Notes under the pieces: model-generated
The model's database searches: none
What the model was told of the DNA's origin: nothing
What the model saw: only the letters and a program-made list of their open reading frames with translations
Shown: piece after piece, positions 18,503 to 25,910 of the stretch
Layout: every line of letters starts with the position of its first letter
Numbering within the stretch: position 1 is the stretch's first letter
NCBI RefSeq assembly: GCF_000014685.1
Contig: NC_008321.1
Location: forward strand, 2,787,001-2,851,000
DNA: 64,000 nt
Origin: Shewanella sp. MR-4
GTDB lineage: Bacteria; Pseudomonadota; Gammaproteobacteria; Enterobacterales; Shewanellaceae
Direction: 5' to 3'
Made by a program: the position numbers and the translations under genes

Positions 18503-18536
18503 CCATAAAAAACGCCGGAAGTCCGGCGTTTTTTTA
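18503..18536 (+). terminator. Terminator of opgG
   Basis: AAAAAACGCCGGA (18507-18519) and TCCGGCGTTTTTT form a 13-bp stem around a 2-base minimal gap, extended by CCAT/ATGG. It lies just past the opgG stop codon, with a 7-T tract. Confidence 0.9.
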
Positions 18537-18849
18537 TGGGTAAAATCGATATTGCTATACTCAGCTTAATAACCTTATAGTTAAGTGGTTTAATATTTAC
18601 GATGGTTTATTACAGTAGGTTGTGGAATAAATAGGATTATTTTTATCTAACAAAAATAGGGATTTTCAGTTCCAATTTTTGAATCCTATTTAGCGACTCA
18701 CAAGATTTACTCCCCTATCCAATGACGTTATATTAGCGCCTCAAAATAACTGAATATTCGCACAACACGTTTTTATAAGATATCTATCTATTGCGCTCAC
18801 CATATTCAGTATTAGTGATATTTCGCATTATGAATATGTCAGAGATGAA
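18537..18849. other. Gene-free AT-rich gap
   Basis: About 310 AT-rich bases. A perfect inverted repeat CATATTCA (18801-18808) and TGAATATG (18831-18838) with a 22-base loop lies just upstream of the small ORF at 18850. No other structure is convincing. Confidence 0.5.
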
Positions 18850-18999
18850 ATGAAGTTACCCACATTAACTGCTGCGCATTTGCGTAAGCCTGCGACGATA
18901 TTGTTAATTATAAGTGTTTTACTCGCCCTGTATTCACTGCCCATGCTTGGGCGTATTATTTGGCTTGCGCTCGTATTACTTTGCTACACACTGCTTTAA
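18850..18999 (+). CDS. Possible 49-residue small membrane protein
   Basis: A short open frame, ATG 18850 to TAA 18997, too small for most gene calls. The predicted peptide begins MKLPTLTAAHLRKPATILL. It has two hydrophobic stretches, at about residues 16-31 and 36-49, split by the turn SLPMLGR, like a small inner-membrane hairpin. AGAG lies 6-9 bases before the start, a weak ribosome site. A preceding ATG at 18845 stops at once. I do not recognise the family. Conservation in relatives is the main missing evidence. Confidence 0.4.
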   Translation: MKLPTLTAAHLRKPATILLIISVLLALYSLPMLGRIIWLALVLLCYTLL

Positions 19000-19141
19000 A
19001 TGAAATTAAAATGTTAATTTCACCCAAAGAGTTTACATTTTGATTTCTGTTGCGAGCACATCCTCTTTGCTCGCAAAGTTCATTTTCATCAACCATCGAA
19101 CCTACTCTATTCCTTGAATAATGTGGGGGGATATTTAAGCT

Positions 19142-20110
19142 ATGCCGTTTTTAAACTTTAAACCTACTCTAGTGCTACCTTTGTTGCTTGCACCGAATGC
19201 CTTTGCCGCCACTGTCGATTTTAGTGATTACGGACCATTACGGACCTATGCTCAATCACCAACCCAAGCAGGCAGTTTAACCCCGATGCTGCGTTCAGGC
19301 TTTTCCTTGCCCGAAGGACAAAAAGAGTTGCATCTCTCGGCCAGTGCGGCCAGTGTTTGGGCGGAAACCGACGACTATTTTGCCGACTACTACCATAACA
19401 CGCTCGAAGGTGGACTCACCTGGCAAATGACAGACAAATGGTTGCTAGATACGAGTTACCACTGGCGTTTTAGCGGAGATAATCACTTAGACTCAGTGAC
19501 TATGTGGTTCCATGATGCATTTGGGTTTAGTCAAAATGGTCGTGAAGATGCAGGTAAACACCAGAATCAGATTTTCTCAAAGGACGGAATAAATCAGCGT
19601 AATATTTCGGGAGAAACCCTGAATAATGCAATTACCCTTTATCTCGGTTATCAATTGTTTGAGAACCAATATCACGGCTTATCTTTAGGGGGCAGCCTAT
19701 ATTATAACTATGTCGACGCTGGCCCCTTCGAAAATGAAACCTTTGAACAAGCCTTGCAGCTCAATTACAGCTTTCGTTATGAAAAACATCATTTTCATTC
19801 TACCGCTGCCGTGAGTTTTAGGCAGGGTAATGAGGTTCTTTCGGGGATCCGCTACGACAATCATGCTTATTCCGTCAATTTCGGTTATGAATATATCACT
19901 GGGCGCCATGGTTGGTTAATTGAACTGCATCATTACCAAGGCTTACTCGAAACCGAAAATGATTTTTCTAAAGCTTCTAACGAAATATTACTCGGCTATC
20001 GTTATTACTTAGATAGTAGTGCAATAGAGTTCTCCATTGTTGAAAACTATTTCAATATGGATAACAGCACCGATATCGCCTTTAATATTGGCTATCGCGT
20101 TAAGTTTTAG
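19142..20110 (+). CDS. Predicted outer-membrane beta-barrel protein, DUF3187-like
   Basis: A 322-residue secreted protein with a signal peptide cut near NAFAATVDF. The mature part has alternating amphipathic strands and ends in IGYRVKF, the C-terminal aromatic rule for BAM-targeted barrels. The early GPLRTYAQSPTQAGSLTPMLRSG block resembles DUF3187 proteins; this assignment is from memory and moderate. No lipobox is present. The start ATG at 19142 follows a G-rich site (GGGGGGA). It appears monocistronic and ends at a bidirectional terminator. No substrate can be proposed. Confidence 0.8.
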   Translation: MPFLNFKPTLVLPLLLAPNAFAATVDFSDYGPLRTYAQSPTQAGSLTPMLRSGFSLPEGQKELHLSASAASVWAETDDYFADYYHNTLEGGLTWQMTDKWLLDTSYHWRFSGDNHLDSVTMWFHDAFGFSQNGREDAGKHQNQIFSKDGINQRNISGETLNNAITLYLGYQLFENQYHGLSLGGSLYYNYVDAGPFENETFEQALQLNYSFRYEKHHFHSTAAVSFRQGNEVLSGIRYDNHAYSVNFGYEYITGRHGWLIELHHYQGLLETENDFSKASNEILLGYRYYLDSSAIEFSIVENYFNMDNSTDIAFNIGYRVKF

Positions 20111-20134
20111 TCACACTAAATTAAATTTGTACTA

Positions 20135-20168
20135 ACAAAAACAGAGGCGATATAGCCTCTGTTTTTGT
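20135..20168. terminator. Bidirectional terminator between the barrel gene and bioD
   Basis: A 14-bp perfect stem (20135-20148 with 20155-20168, core ACAGAGGC/GCCTCTGT), 6-base loop, flanked by A- and T-runs. Confidence 0.9.
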
Positions 20169-20195
20169 ATCTCATGTGCCTTTCATTGGATGACA

Positions 20196-20891
20196 CTATT
20201 TCATCAATAAGGGCTGAATATCAATAAAGTTGGCGGCATGCTCCGCATCCGCTTGTGTTAGATGAGGAATACAGCCAAGAAATGGCGCCGTCATCATCTC
20301 TTTGAGCGACACTAAGTTTTCATCGAACACACTCATATTGGGATCGACACAATTTGCCACCCAACCCGCTACGGTTAAGCCATCGGCCATTATCGCCTCT
20401 TGGGTTAATAAGGCATGATTTAGGCAGCCAAGTTTCATCCCCACAACCAAGATCACCGGCAAATTAAGCTGCTGCACTAATTCCGATAAATAACGTCCGT
20501 CCCCTAAGGGTAAACGCCAGCCGCCCGCACCTTCTATCAAGCAAAAATCAGCCCGCTCAAAGGCTTGTCTGTCTAGTTTTGCCAAAATCGCCTCTGGCGA
20601 TATGTTAATCCCCAGCTGTTTTGCGGCAATATGCGGTGCGATGGCAGGCTCAAAACTCACTGGGTTGACCTGCTCATAACTAAGTTTTAAAGATGAGGCC
20701 GACATCAGTTTCAACGCATCACTGTTACGTAAACCCTGCTCTGTGGTTTCACAACCCGATGCCACAGGTTTTACTCCAAGACTTAAATGCATAGCGCCTG
20801 TGCGAGCAGCCTCACGATTGAAAGCGGTCAAGAGTGCGGTCAACACTAAGGTTTTTCCGCTGTCGGTATCTGTTCCTGTTACAAAAAACAT
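20196..20891 (-). CDS. bioD: Dethiobiotin synthetase
   Basis: BioD closes the ureido ring of dethiobiotin using CO2 and ATP. The 231-residue protein has the P-loop variant FFVTGTDTDSGKTLVLTALL at residues 2-21 and the GVKPVASGCE block with the catalytic lysine. EGAGGWRLPLGDG is the conserved central motif. It is the last gene of the leftward bioB-bioF-bioC-bioD unit and lies 42 bases after bioC. The length matches the family (about 225). Confidence 0.95.
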   Translation of the reverse strand: MFFVTGTDTDSGKTLVLTALLTAFNREAARTGAMHLSLGVKPVASGCETTEQGLRNSDALKLMSASSLKLSYEQVNPVSFEPAIAPHIAAKQLGINISPEAILAKLDRQAFERADFCLIEGAGGWRLPLGDGRYLSELVQQLNLPVILVVGMKLGCLNHALLTQEAIMADGLTVAGWVANCVDPNMSVFDENLVSLKEMMTAPFLGCIPHLTQADAEHAANFIDIQPLLMK

Positions 20892-20933
20892 GCGTTTTCC
20901 TTATTAATCTGTCGCCAAACCCTTGCTAAAGGT

Positions 20934-21764
20934 TTATACCGAGCCGCCTTGGCGACGCACACGAAATTGAGCTATCTGATAGGTTAAAGGCAAGCCTTGT
21001 GTTTCACGAAACTGCTCAGCACGTTGCTGTAAAGCCTGCCAATCGCGGCGGCCACGCAATTTGCCTAAATGGGCTTCGGGATCTGAAGAAGCTATGGTCT
21101 GTACTGAGGATTGCACCGATGCGCCCACGCCCTTAATAGAATAGAGCAAGGTTTTAAGATCTTGAAAATAGACGGTCATTGGCACAAGTTGAACATCAAA
21201 CAGTTGCCAATCAGAGGTATCAAAGGCAGCCTTTAAGCTTTCAAGGGATAAAAAACCGTTCACCCTCAAACCAAGATGGGATAACTGCGCCAAGCTGCCG
21301 TCGGCCACGATACTCAGATGCGCTTCTCCACCAGATTTTAAGACTCTAGCCATTTCACTGGTCGCAGCCGAAAAATCCTGGCACCACTGCAGAGCTAAAT
21401 TGGAGTAAATACTATCGATACTCCCATCGGCAAAGGGGAGTTGCTCGGCATTACCGCACACACATTGGTAGCTAGGGAAAGTCGCTTTAAGTTGTTGCAG
21501 CATCCCTAGAGCGATATCGAGGGCATAAACCCTCATCTCCTCGCCCTTTGCTCGGTTGGCGAAATCGGTCCCCGGCCCCGCGCCAATATCGAGAATTGCG
21601 CCCTTGGCAGCAAATCCCTGCAACAAACTCGCGCCGCTTAAACGCTGTAAACAGTTATGCTCTTGATAGTGCTTGGCAGCAGCAGAAAACCGATCGGCAA
21701 TATGCTCGACCTGACTGGCAGATTGATGGGAATTAACACTCACGCCAAGCGGCATAGACATCAC
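20934..21764 (-). CDS. bioC: Malonyl-ACP O-methyltransferase BioC
   Basis: BioC methylates the free carboxyl of malonyl-ACP with S-adenosylmethionine, so that fatty acid synthesis can build the pimeloyl chain. The 276-residue class I methyltransferase has motif I GAILDIGAGPGTDFANR and the family block RFSAAAKHYQEHNCLQR at the N terminus. YSNLALQWCQD is the usual post-motif. The first Met is at 21764; a second in-frame Met two codons later is also possible. It is separated from bioF by 151 bases that hold a tandem repeat. Confidence 0.93.
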   Translation of the reverse strand: MMSMPLGVSVNSHQSASQVEHIADRFSAAAKHYQEHNCLQRLSGASLLQGFAAKGAILDIGAGPGTDFANRAKGEEMRVYALDIALGMLQQLKATFPSYQCVCGNAEQLPFADGSIDSIYSNLALQWCQDFSAATSEMARVLKSGGEAHLSIVADGSLAQLSHLGLRVNGFLSLESLKAAFDTSDWQLFDVQLVPMTVYFQDLKTLLYSIKGVGASVQSSVQTIASSDPEAHLGKLRGRRDWQALQQRAEQFRETQGLPLTYQIAQFRVRRQGGSV

Positions 21765-21784
21765 AGATTATTCTCACTTTAACA

Positions 21785-21868
21785 TCAAACTTTTACTTAT
21801 AAGCTTTTACGTTCAAGCTCTTACTTTCAGACTTTTATCTTCAAGCTCTTATCTTCAAGCTCTCGAGC
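21785..21868. repeat. Six-unit 14-bp tandem repeat between bioF and bioC
   Basis: Six contiguous 14-mers start at 21785, 21799, 21813, 21827, 21841 and 21855, with consensus TCAAGCTCTTATCT. The 5th unit is identical to the consensus; unit 2 is the most diverged. On the transcribed (minus) strand the unit reads AGATAAGAGCTTGA. Confidence 0.8.
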
Positions 21869-21915
21869 ATTGAAGTGCCCTGCAATTCACCAGATATTCT
21901 GAATCAAACACTAGC

Positions 21916-23136
21916 TTACCGTTCAGGCCGCTCAGATACCCTCGGCAGTGCGCATTCCTTCAGCACAGTGGCAATCCCATTGACGCAGCGCCGTATTGCC
22001 GCCTCGCTATGGGCTGCGCTTAAGGTAATGCGTAATCTTGCCGAGCCAACGGGCACTGTGGGTGGACGAATGGCGCCGACCCAAATACCTAATGCCTTTA
22101 GCTTTTCCGCCACCAGCAAGGTTTGCGCCGCATCACCAATAATCAAAGGTTGAATCGCGGTGTCGCTACCTAGGAGTGGAATATCAGCATCTTGGCACAA
22201 CTGCTTGAACAACAAGATATTGCTCTGCAATTTTTGCTTAAGCTCAGGATGGACCTCAGCGTATTCAACAGCGGCCAAGGCAAGGGCCGCATTGGCGGGC
22301 GACAAGGCGGTGGAATAGATATATTCCCGCGCATTGCTGACCAGAAATTCAATCAACTGCCGACTCCCGAGGATCGCCGCGCCCTGACAGCCTAACGCTT
22401 TACCAAAAGTCACTACCTGGATATCGATAAGGTTGGAAGCTGGAGTCGACTCAACTTGAGCACTCACAGCATCCACCACGCCAAAACCATGGGCATCATC
22501 GACAATCAACCAAGCATTGTTTGCTCGGCAAAGTGCGGATAACGCCGAAATCGGCGCGATATCGCCATCCATGCTGAACACACTCTCAGTGATCAAGGCT
22601 GACACTGCGTTCTTCGCTAATAGGCGCTCGGCACTTTCGGTGGCGTTATGCAAAAAACGCTTAAAATCCGCGCCGCTGTCGCGCAAGCCATCGATAATCG
22701 ATGCATGGACCAGCTTATCCGCCAGCACCACATCCTGCTTATCGAACAAGGTTTTACACAAGGTGGTATTGGCGCTAAACCCTGAGCTAAAGAGTAGCGC
22801 CGCCTCAAATCCCGTCATCTGGCACAGCTTTGTTTCTAGCGCCAAATGCGCCTCGCTGTAGCCCGTCACCAGTGGTGATGCGCCGCTACCAACCCCATAT
22901 TGCTTAGCGCCAAGGTGCAGCGCCTCGGCCAATTCGGGAGCACGGGATAGCCCTAAGTAATCATTACTGCTGAAGTTAAGATAGTGCCGATCCGCTAAGC
23001 CAAACTGAGGGCCATCCTCACTGAGTGCGGCCGCGCTCGACAGTGCCTGACGCTGCCTAAGTAAACCTTGCTCGGCTAACGCCTGCTGACGGGCGAGGAT
23101 TTTTGAACCCAGTTTTGAGGTGAGTGGTGAACTCAT
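21916..23136 (-). CDS. bioF: 8-amino-7-oxononanoate synthase
   Basis: BioF is a PLP enzyme that condenses pimeloyl-ACP with alanine to form KAPA. The 406-residue sequence has SSNDYLGLSRAPEL at the N terminus, VDDAHGFGV with the PLP-contacting residues, and VVTFGKALGCQGAAI with the Schiff-base lysine. It follows bioB on the same strand after a 216-base spacer with a nested hairpin and its own 14-bp repeat. It is slightly longer than the roughly 384 residues of E. coli, mostly at the N terminus. Confidence 0.95.
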   Translation of the reverse strand: MSSPLTSKLGSKILARQQALAEQGLLRQRQALSSAAALSEDGPQFGLADRHYLNFSSNDYLGLSRAPELAEALHLGAKQYGVGSGASPLVTGYSEAHLALETKLCQMTGFEAALLFSSGFSANTTLCKTLFDKQDVVLADKLVHASIIDGLRDSGADFKRFLHNATESAERLLAKNAVSALITESVFSMDGDIAPISALSALCRANNAWLIVDDAHGFGVVDAVSAQVESTPASNLIDIQVVTFGKALGCQGAAILGSRQLIEFLVSNAREYIYSTALSPANAALALAAVEYAEVHPELKQKLQSNILLFKQLCQDADIPLLGSDTAIQPLIIGDAAQTLLVAEKLKALGIWVGAIRPPTVPVGSARLRITLSAAHSEAAIRRCVNGIATVLKECALPRVSERPER

Positions 23137-23140
23137 TTTT

Positions 23141-23182
23141 TCTTACTCAACTTGTCTTGCTCAACTTTTCTTGCTCTGCATT
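23141..23182. repeat. Three-unit 14-bp tandem repeat in the bioF leader
   Basis: TCTTACTCAACTTG, TCTTGCTCAACTTT and TCTTGCTCTGCATT follow without a gap, 4 bases upstream of the bioF start on the transcribed strand. Confidence 0.6.
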
Positions 23183-23276
23183 TTACTTTGCTGGCTCACT
23201 CGGTGTCTTGACTCGTTTTCGCTCAGTATCAGACATAGAGACGGCTAAATTCTCGCTGAGTCTCGCCGCCCGCACT

Positions 23277-23323
23277 ATCTTTGGAGCCTGCGCTTCGCCT
23301 TAACGAAGCACAAGTCCAAAGAT
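23277..23323 (-). other. Nested stem-loop in the bioB-bioF spacer
   Basis: ATCTTTGGA (23277-23285) pairs with TCCAAAGAT (23315-23323), enclosing GCTTCG/CGAAGC (23292-23297 with 23304-23309). CGC/GCG extends the base past a bulge. There is no T-run, so it is unlikely to be a full terminator; it may mark processing or partial attenuation between the two genes. Confidence 0.6.
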
Positions 23324-23352
23324 GCGAGTTTTACTGAGGCGATAAGTCTTGG

Positions 23353-24405
23353 TTACAGCGCCGCCGCATCATAAAAAGGTGCCGAGGCTTTATCTTGGTG
23401 AGCCGCAGCTTTGGCTAAGACCGCCTGCTCATCATCGATAGTTGCAGCAGCACCCTGCTCAGGACGTAAGCCAAGACGGCGGAACAGGCCCATATCATCA
23501 CTTTCTTCAGGGTTTGGCGTAGTCAGTAACTTACAGCCGTAGAAAATCGAGTTAGCGCCCGCAAAGAAACACATGGCCTGCAGTTCGTCAGTCATGTTTT
23601 CACGGCCCGCAGATAAACGCACACGGGACTTAGGCATTAAAATACGCGCCACGGCGATGGTACGGACAAACTCCAGCGGATCTAAATCATCGAGTTTTTC
23701 GAAGGGGGTGCCCGCCACTTTGACCAACATGTTAATGGGCACAGAATCGGGATGCTGAGGCAAATTCGCCAGTTGTTGCAATAAACCCGCTCTGTCTGTG
23801 GCCTTTTCGCCCATGCCAACAATACCGCCAGAGCAAACTTTCATGCCCGATGCACGCACGTGGCTTAAGGTATCTAAACGGTTTTGATAGGTACGGGTGG
23901 TGATCACATCGCCGTAATATTCAGGCGAGGTATCTAAATTGTGGTTGTAATAGTCAAGGCCCGCATCGGCCAGCTCATTGGCTTGCTCGGCACTAAGCAT
24001 GCCTAAGGTCATGCAGGTTTCCATGCCGAGGGCTTTAACCTCTTGCACCATTTGCTTGAGGTATGGCATGTCTTTATCTTTCGGGTTACGCCAAGCGGCG
24101 CCCATACAGAAACGTGAAGCGCCCGCGGCTTTAGCACTGCGCGCTTCCGTCAATACGGTTTCCATCGCCAATAGGCGCTCTTTTTCAAGGCCAGTGTCGT
24201 AACGCGCACTCTGCGGACAATATTTACAATCCTCAGGACAAGCACCGGTTTTAATCGACAGTAATCGGCTGATCTGCACTTCGTTAGGATCGTACACTTC
24301 ACGATGGATACTGTGTGCTTTAAATAATAAGTCATTCATCGGCAGCGCAAATAAGGCTTCGATTTCTTCCCGCTTCCAATCATGACGAACTTGCAACTGC
24401 GACAT
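23353..24405 (-). CDS. bioB: Biotin synthase
   Basis: BioB is a radical-SAM enzyme that inserts sulfur into dethiobiotin. The 350-residue product has the [4Fe-4S] ligands Cys56, Cys60 and Cys63 in CPEDCKYC. The radical-SAM barrel continues through CMGAAWRNPKDKDMPYL and MCFFAGANSIFYGCKLLTT, which holds the Arg/Asn set near the auxiliary cluster. It leads the leftward bio operon and is divergent from bioA across a probable BirA site. Length and motifs match the family. Confidence 0.97.
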   Translation of the reverse strand: MSQLQVRHDWKREEIEALFALPMNDLLFKAHSIHREVYDPNEVQISRLLSIKTGACPEDCKYCPQSARYDTGLEKERLLAMETVLTEARSAKAAGASRFCMGAAWRNPKDKDMPYLKQMVQEVKALGMETCMTLGMLSAEQANELADAGLDYYNHNLDTSPEYYGDVITTRTYQNRLDTLSHVRASGMKVCSGGIVGMGEKATDRAGLLQQLANLPQHPDSVPINMLVKVAGTPFEKLDDLDPLEFVRTIAVARILMPKSRVRLSAGRENMTDELQAMCFFAGANSIFYGCKLLTTPNPEESDDMGLFRRLGLRPEQGAAATIDDEQAVLAKAAAHQDKASAPFYDAAAL

Positions 24406-24440
24406 TGAACACCCTTTAATTTTTGTATTTTACCTTGGCT

Positions 24441-24468
24441 AGGATAACCTCAGCCCTTAAACTGTCAA
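24441..24468 (-). promoter_or_regulatory. bioB promoter
   Basis: Perfect -35 TTGACA (24468-24463 on minus), 16-base spacer, -10 TATCCT (24446-24441). The -35 lies inside the proposed BirA operator, which fits repression by promoter occlusion. Confidence 0.7.
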
Positions 24469-24494
24469 CGCCAACCAGTGATACAGGTTTACCA
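24462..24494. promoter_or_regulatory. Probable BirA operator between bioB and bioA
   Basis: Half-sites CTGTCAACG (24462-24470) and GGTTTACCA (24486-24494) separated by 15 bases mimic the E. coli bioO arrangement (TTGTAAACC, spacer of about 15-16, GGTTTACAA). It sits between divergent bio genes. The name rests on this resemblance and context. Confidence 0.65.
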
Positions 24495-24527
24495 CTGATT
24501 ACTTTTCAATCAACACTGTGAGCTTTT

Positions 24528-25892
24528 ATGCGCAATTTACTCGATTTGGATTTTGATTTTGATAGCGCCCATATTTGGCATCCTTATACTTCAATGACCC
24601 GCGCACTTCCTGTTTTTGGGGTACACAGTGCCCAAGGCTGCGAGCTGGAATTGGTCGATGGCCGTAAGCTTATCGATGGCACTAGCTCCTGGTGGGCCTG
24701 CGTGCATGGCTACGGACACCCGGCGATATTAACGGCGATGGAGCGGCAACTGCAGCAACTCAGCCATGTCATGTTTGGCGGCATTACCCATGAGCCCGCC
24801 ATTACACTCTGCAAAAAACTGCTGGCGATGACCTGCGAGCCCCTCACTAAAGTCTTTCTGTGCGACTCAGGCTCGATTGCCGTTGAAGTTGCCATCAAAA
24901 TGGCGCTGCAATATTGGCAGGGGCAAGATTTGCCTTTAGTGCAAAAGGCCCAAAAACAACGCATTCTCACGGTGAAGAAGGGATACCATGGCGATACCTT
25001 TGCCGCCATGAGTGTCTGCGATCCCGAAGGGGGTATGCATACCATGTTTGGCGAGGCTGTAACGAAACAGTGTTTTGTCGACGCGCCGCAAACGCCCTTC
25101 GGCGAGCCATTAAGCCAAGATGATTTAGCGCCAATGCAACGTATTTTACGCGAGCAACATCAAGAGATTGCCGCCGTGATTATCGAGCCGATTATGCAGG
25201 GTGCAGGGGGAATGCGATTCTACAGCAGCGACTATTTACGCGGCCTGCGTGCCCTGTGTGATGAATATAATGTGCTGCTTATCCTCGATGAAATCGCTAC
25301 GGGTTTTGGCCGAACCGGTAAGTTATTTGCCTATGAACATGCCGATATCACGCCCGACATACTCTGCCTAGGCAAAGCGTTAACGGGGGGTTATATCAGC
25401 CTTGCCGCCACCTTGTGCACAGATAACGTCGCCCAAGGCATTAGCCAATCGCCCGCAGGCGTCTTTATGCACGGCCCAACATTTATGGGCAATCCCCTCG
25501 CCTGCGCTGCCGCCTGCGCAAGCTTAGATCTGATCAATCAACAGGAGTGGCCAGCGCAGGTTGCCGCCATCGAACAGCAAATGCAGCGCGAGCTTGCCGA
25601 TGCCAATGATATTCCCAGCGTGAAAGAGGTGCGCGTGCTCGGCGCCGTCGGCGTGCTCGAAATGCACCAAGCGGTCAATACCGCGGCGCTGCAGCAGCAA
25701 TTTGTCGACTTAGGCGTATGGGTTCGCCCCTTTGCCAACCTAATTTATATTATGCCGCCCTATGTGATAACCCCAGCGCAACTGACACAACTGACTCGGG
25801 CGATGAAGCAAGTGGCAGCGACGATTACGCCGCCACAGGCCGCTCAAACCGAGGCGCTTGCGAATGAAAGCATCACCATCAGCCATGGTTAA
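24528..25892 (+). CDS. bioA: Adenosylmethionine-8-amino-7-oxononanoate aminotransferase
   Basis: BioA transfers the amino group of SAM to KAPA to give DAPA. The 454-residue class III aminotransferase has HIWHPYTSM at the N terminus, the LILDEIATGFGRTGKLFAYE cofactor block and the Schiff-base lysine in LCLGKALTGGY. Its C-terminal tail after ATITPPQ is somewhat longer than usual. It is monocistronic, divergent from bioB, and ends convergent to the kinase gene. ATG 24528 is preceded by GAGC, a weak site. Confidence 0.95.
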   Translation: MRNLLDLDFDFDSAHIWHPYTSMTRALPVFGVHSAQGCELELVDGRKLIDGTSSWWACVHGYGHPAILTAMERQLQQLSHVMFGGITHEPAITLCKKLLAMTCEPLTKVFLCDSGSIAVEVAIKMALQYWQGQDLPLVQKAQKQRILTVKKGYHGDTFAAMSVCDPEGGMHTMFGEAVTKQCFVDAPQTPFGEPLSQDDLAPMQRILREQHQEIAAVIIEPIMQGAGGMRFYSSDYLRGLRALCDEYNVLLILDEIATGFGRTGKLFAYEHADITPDILCLGKALTGGYISLAATLCTDNVAQGISQSPAGVFMHGPTFMGNPLACAAACASLDLINQQEWPAQVAAIEQQMQRELADANDIPSVKEVRVLGAVGVLEMHQAVNTAALQQQFVDLGVWVRPFANLIYIMPPYVITPAQLTQLTRAMKQVAATITPPQAAQTEALANESITISHG

Positions 25893-25910
25893 ATGTATCA
25901 ATGGCATTGA

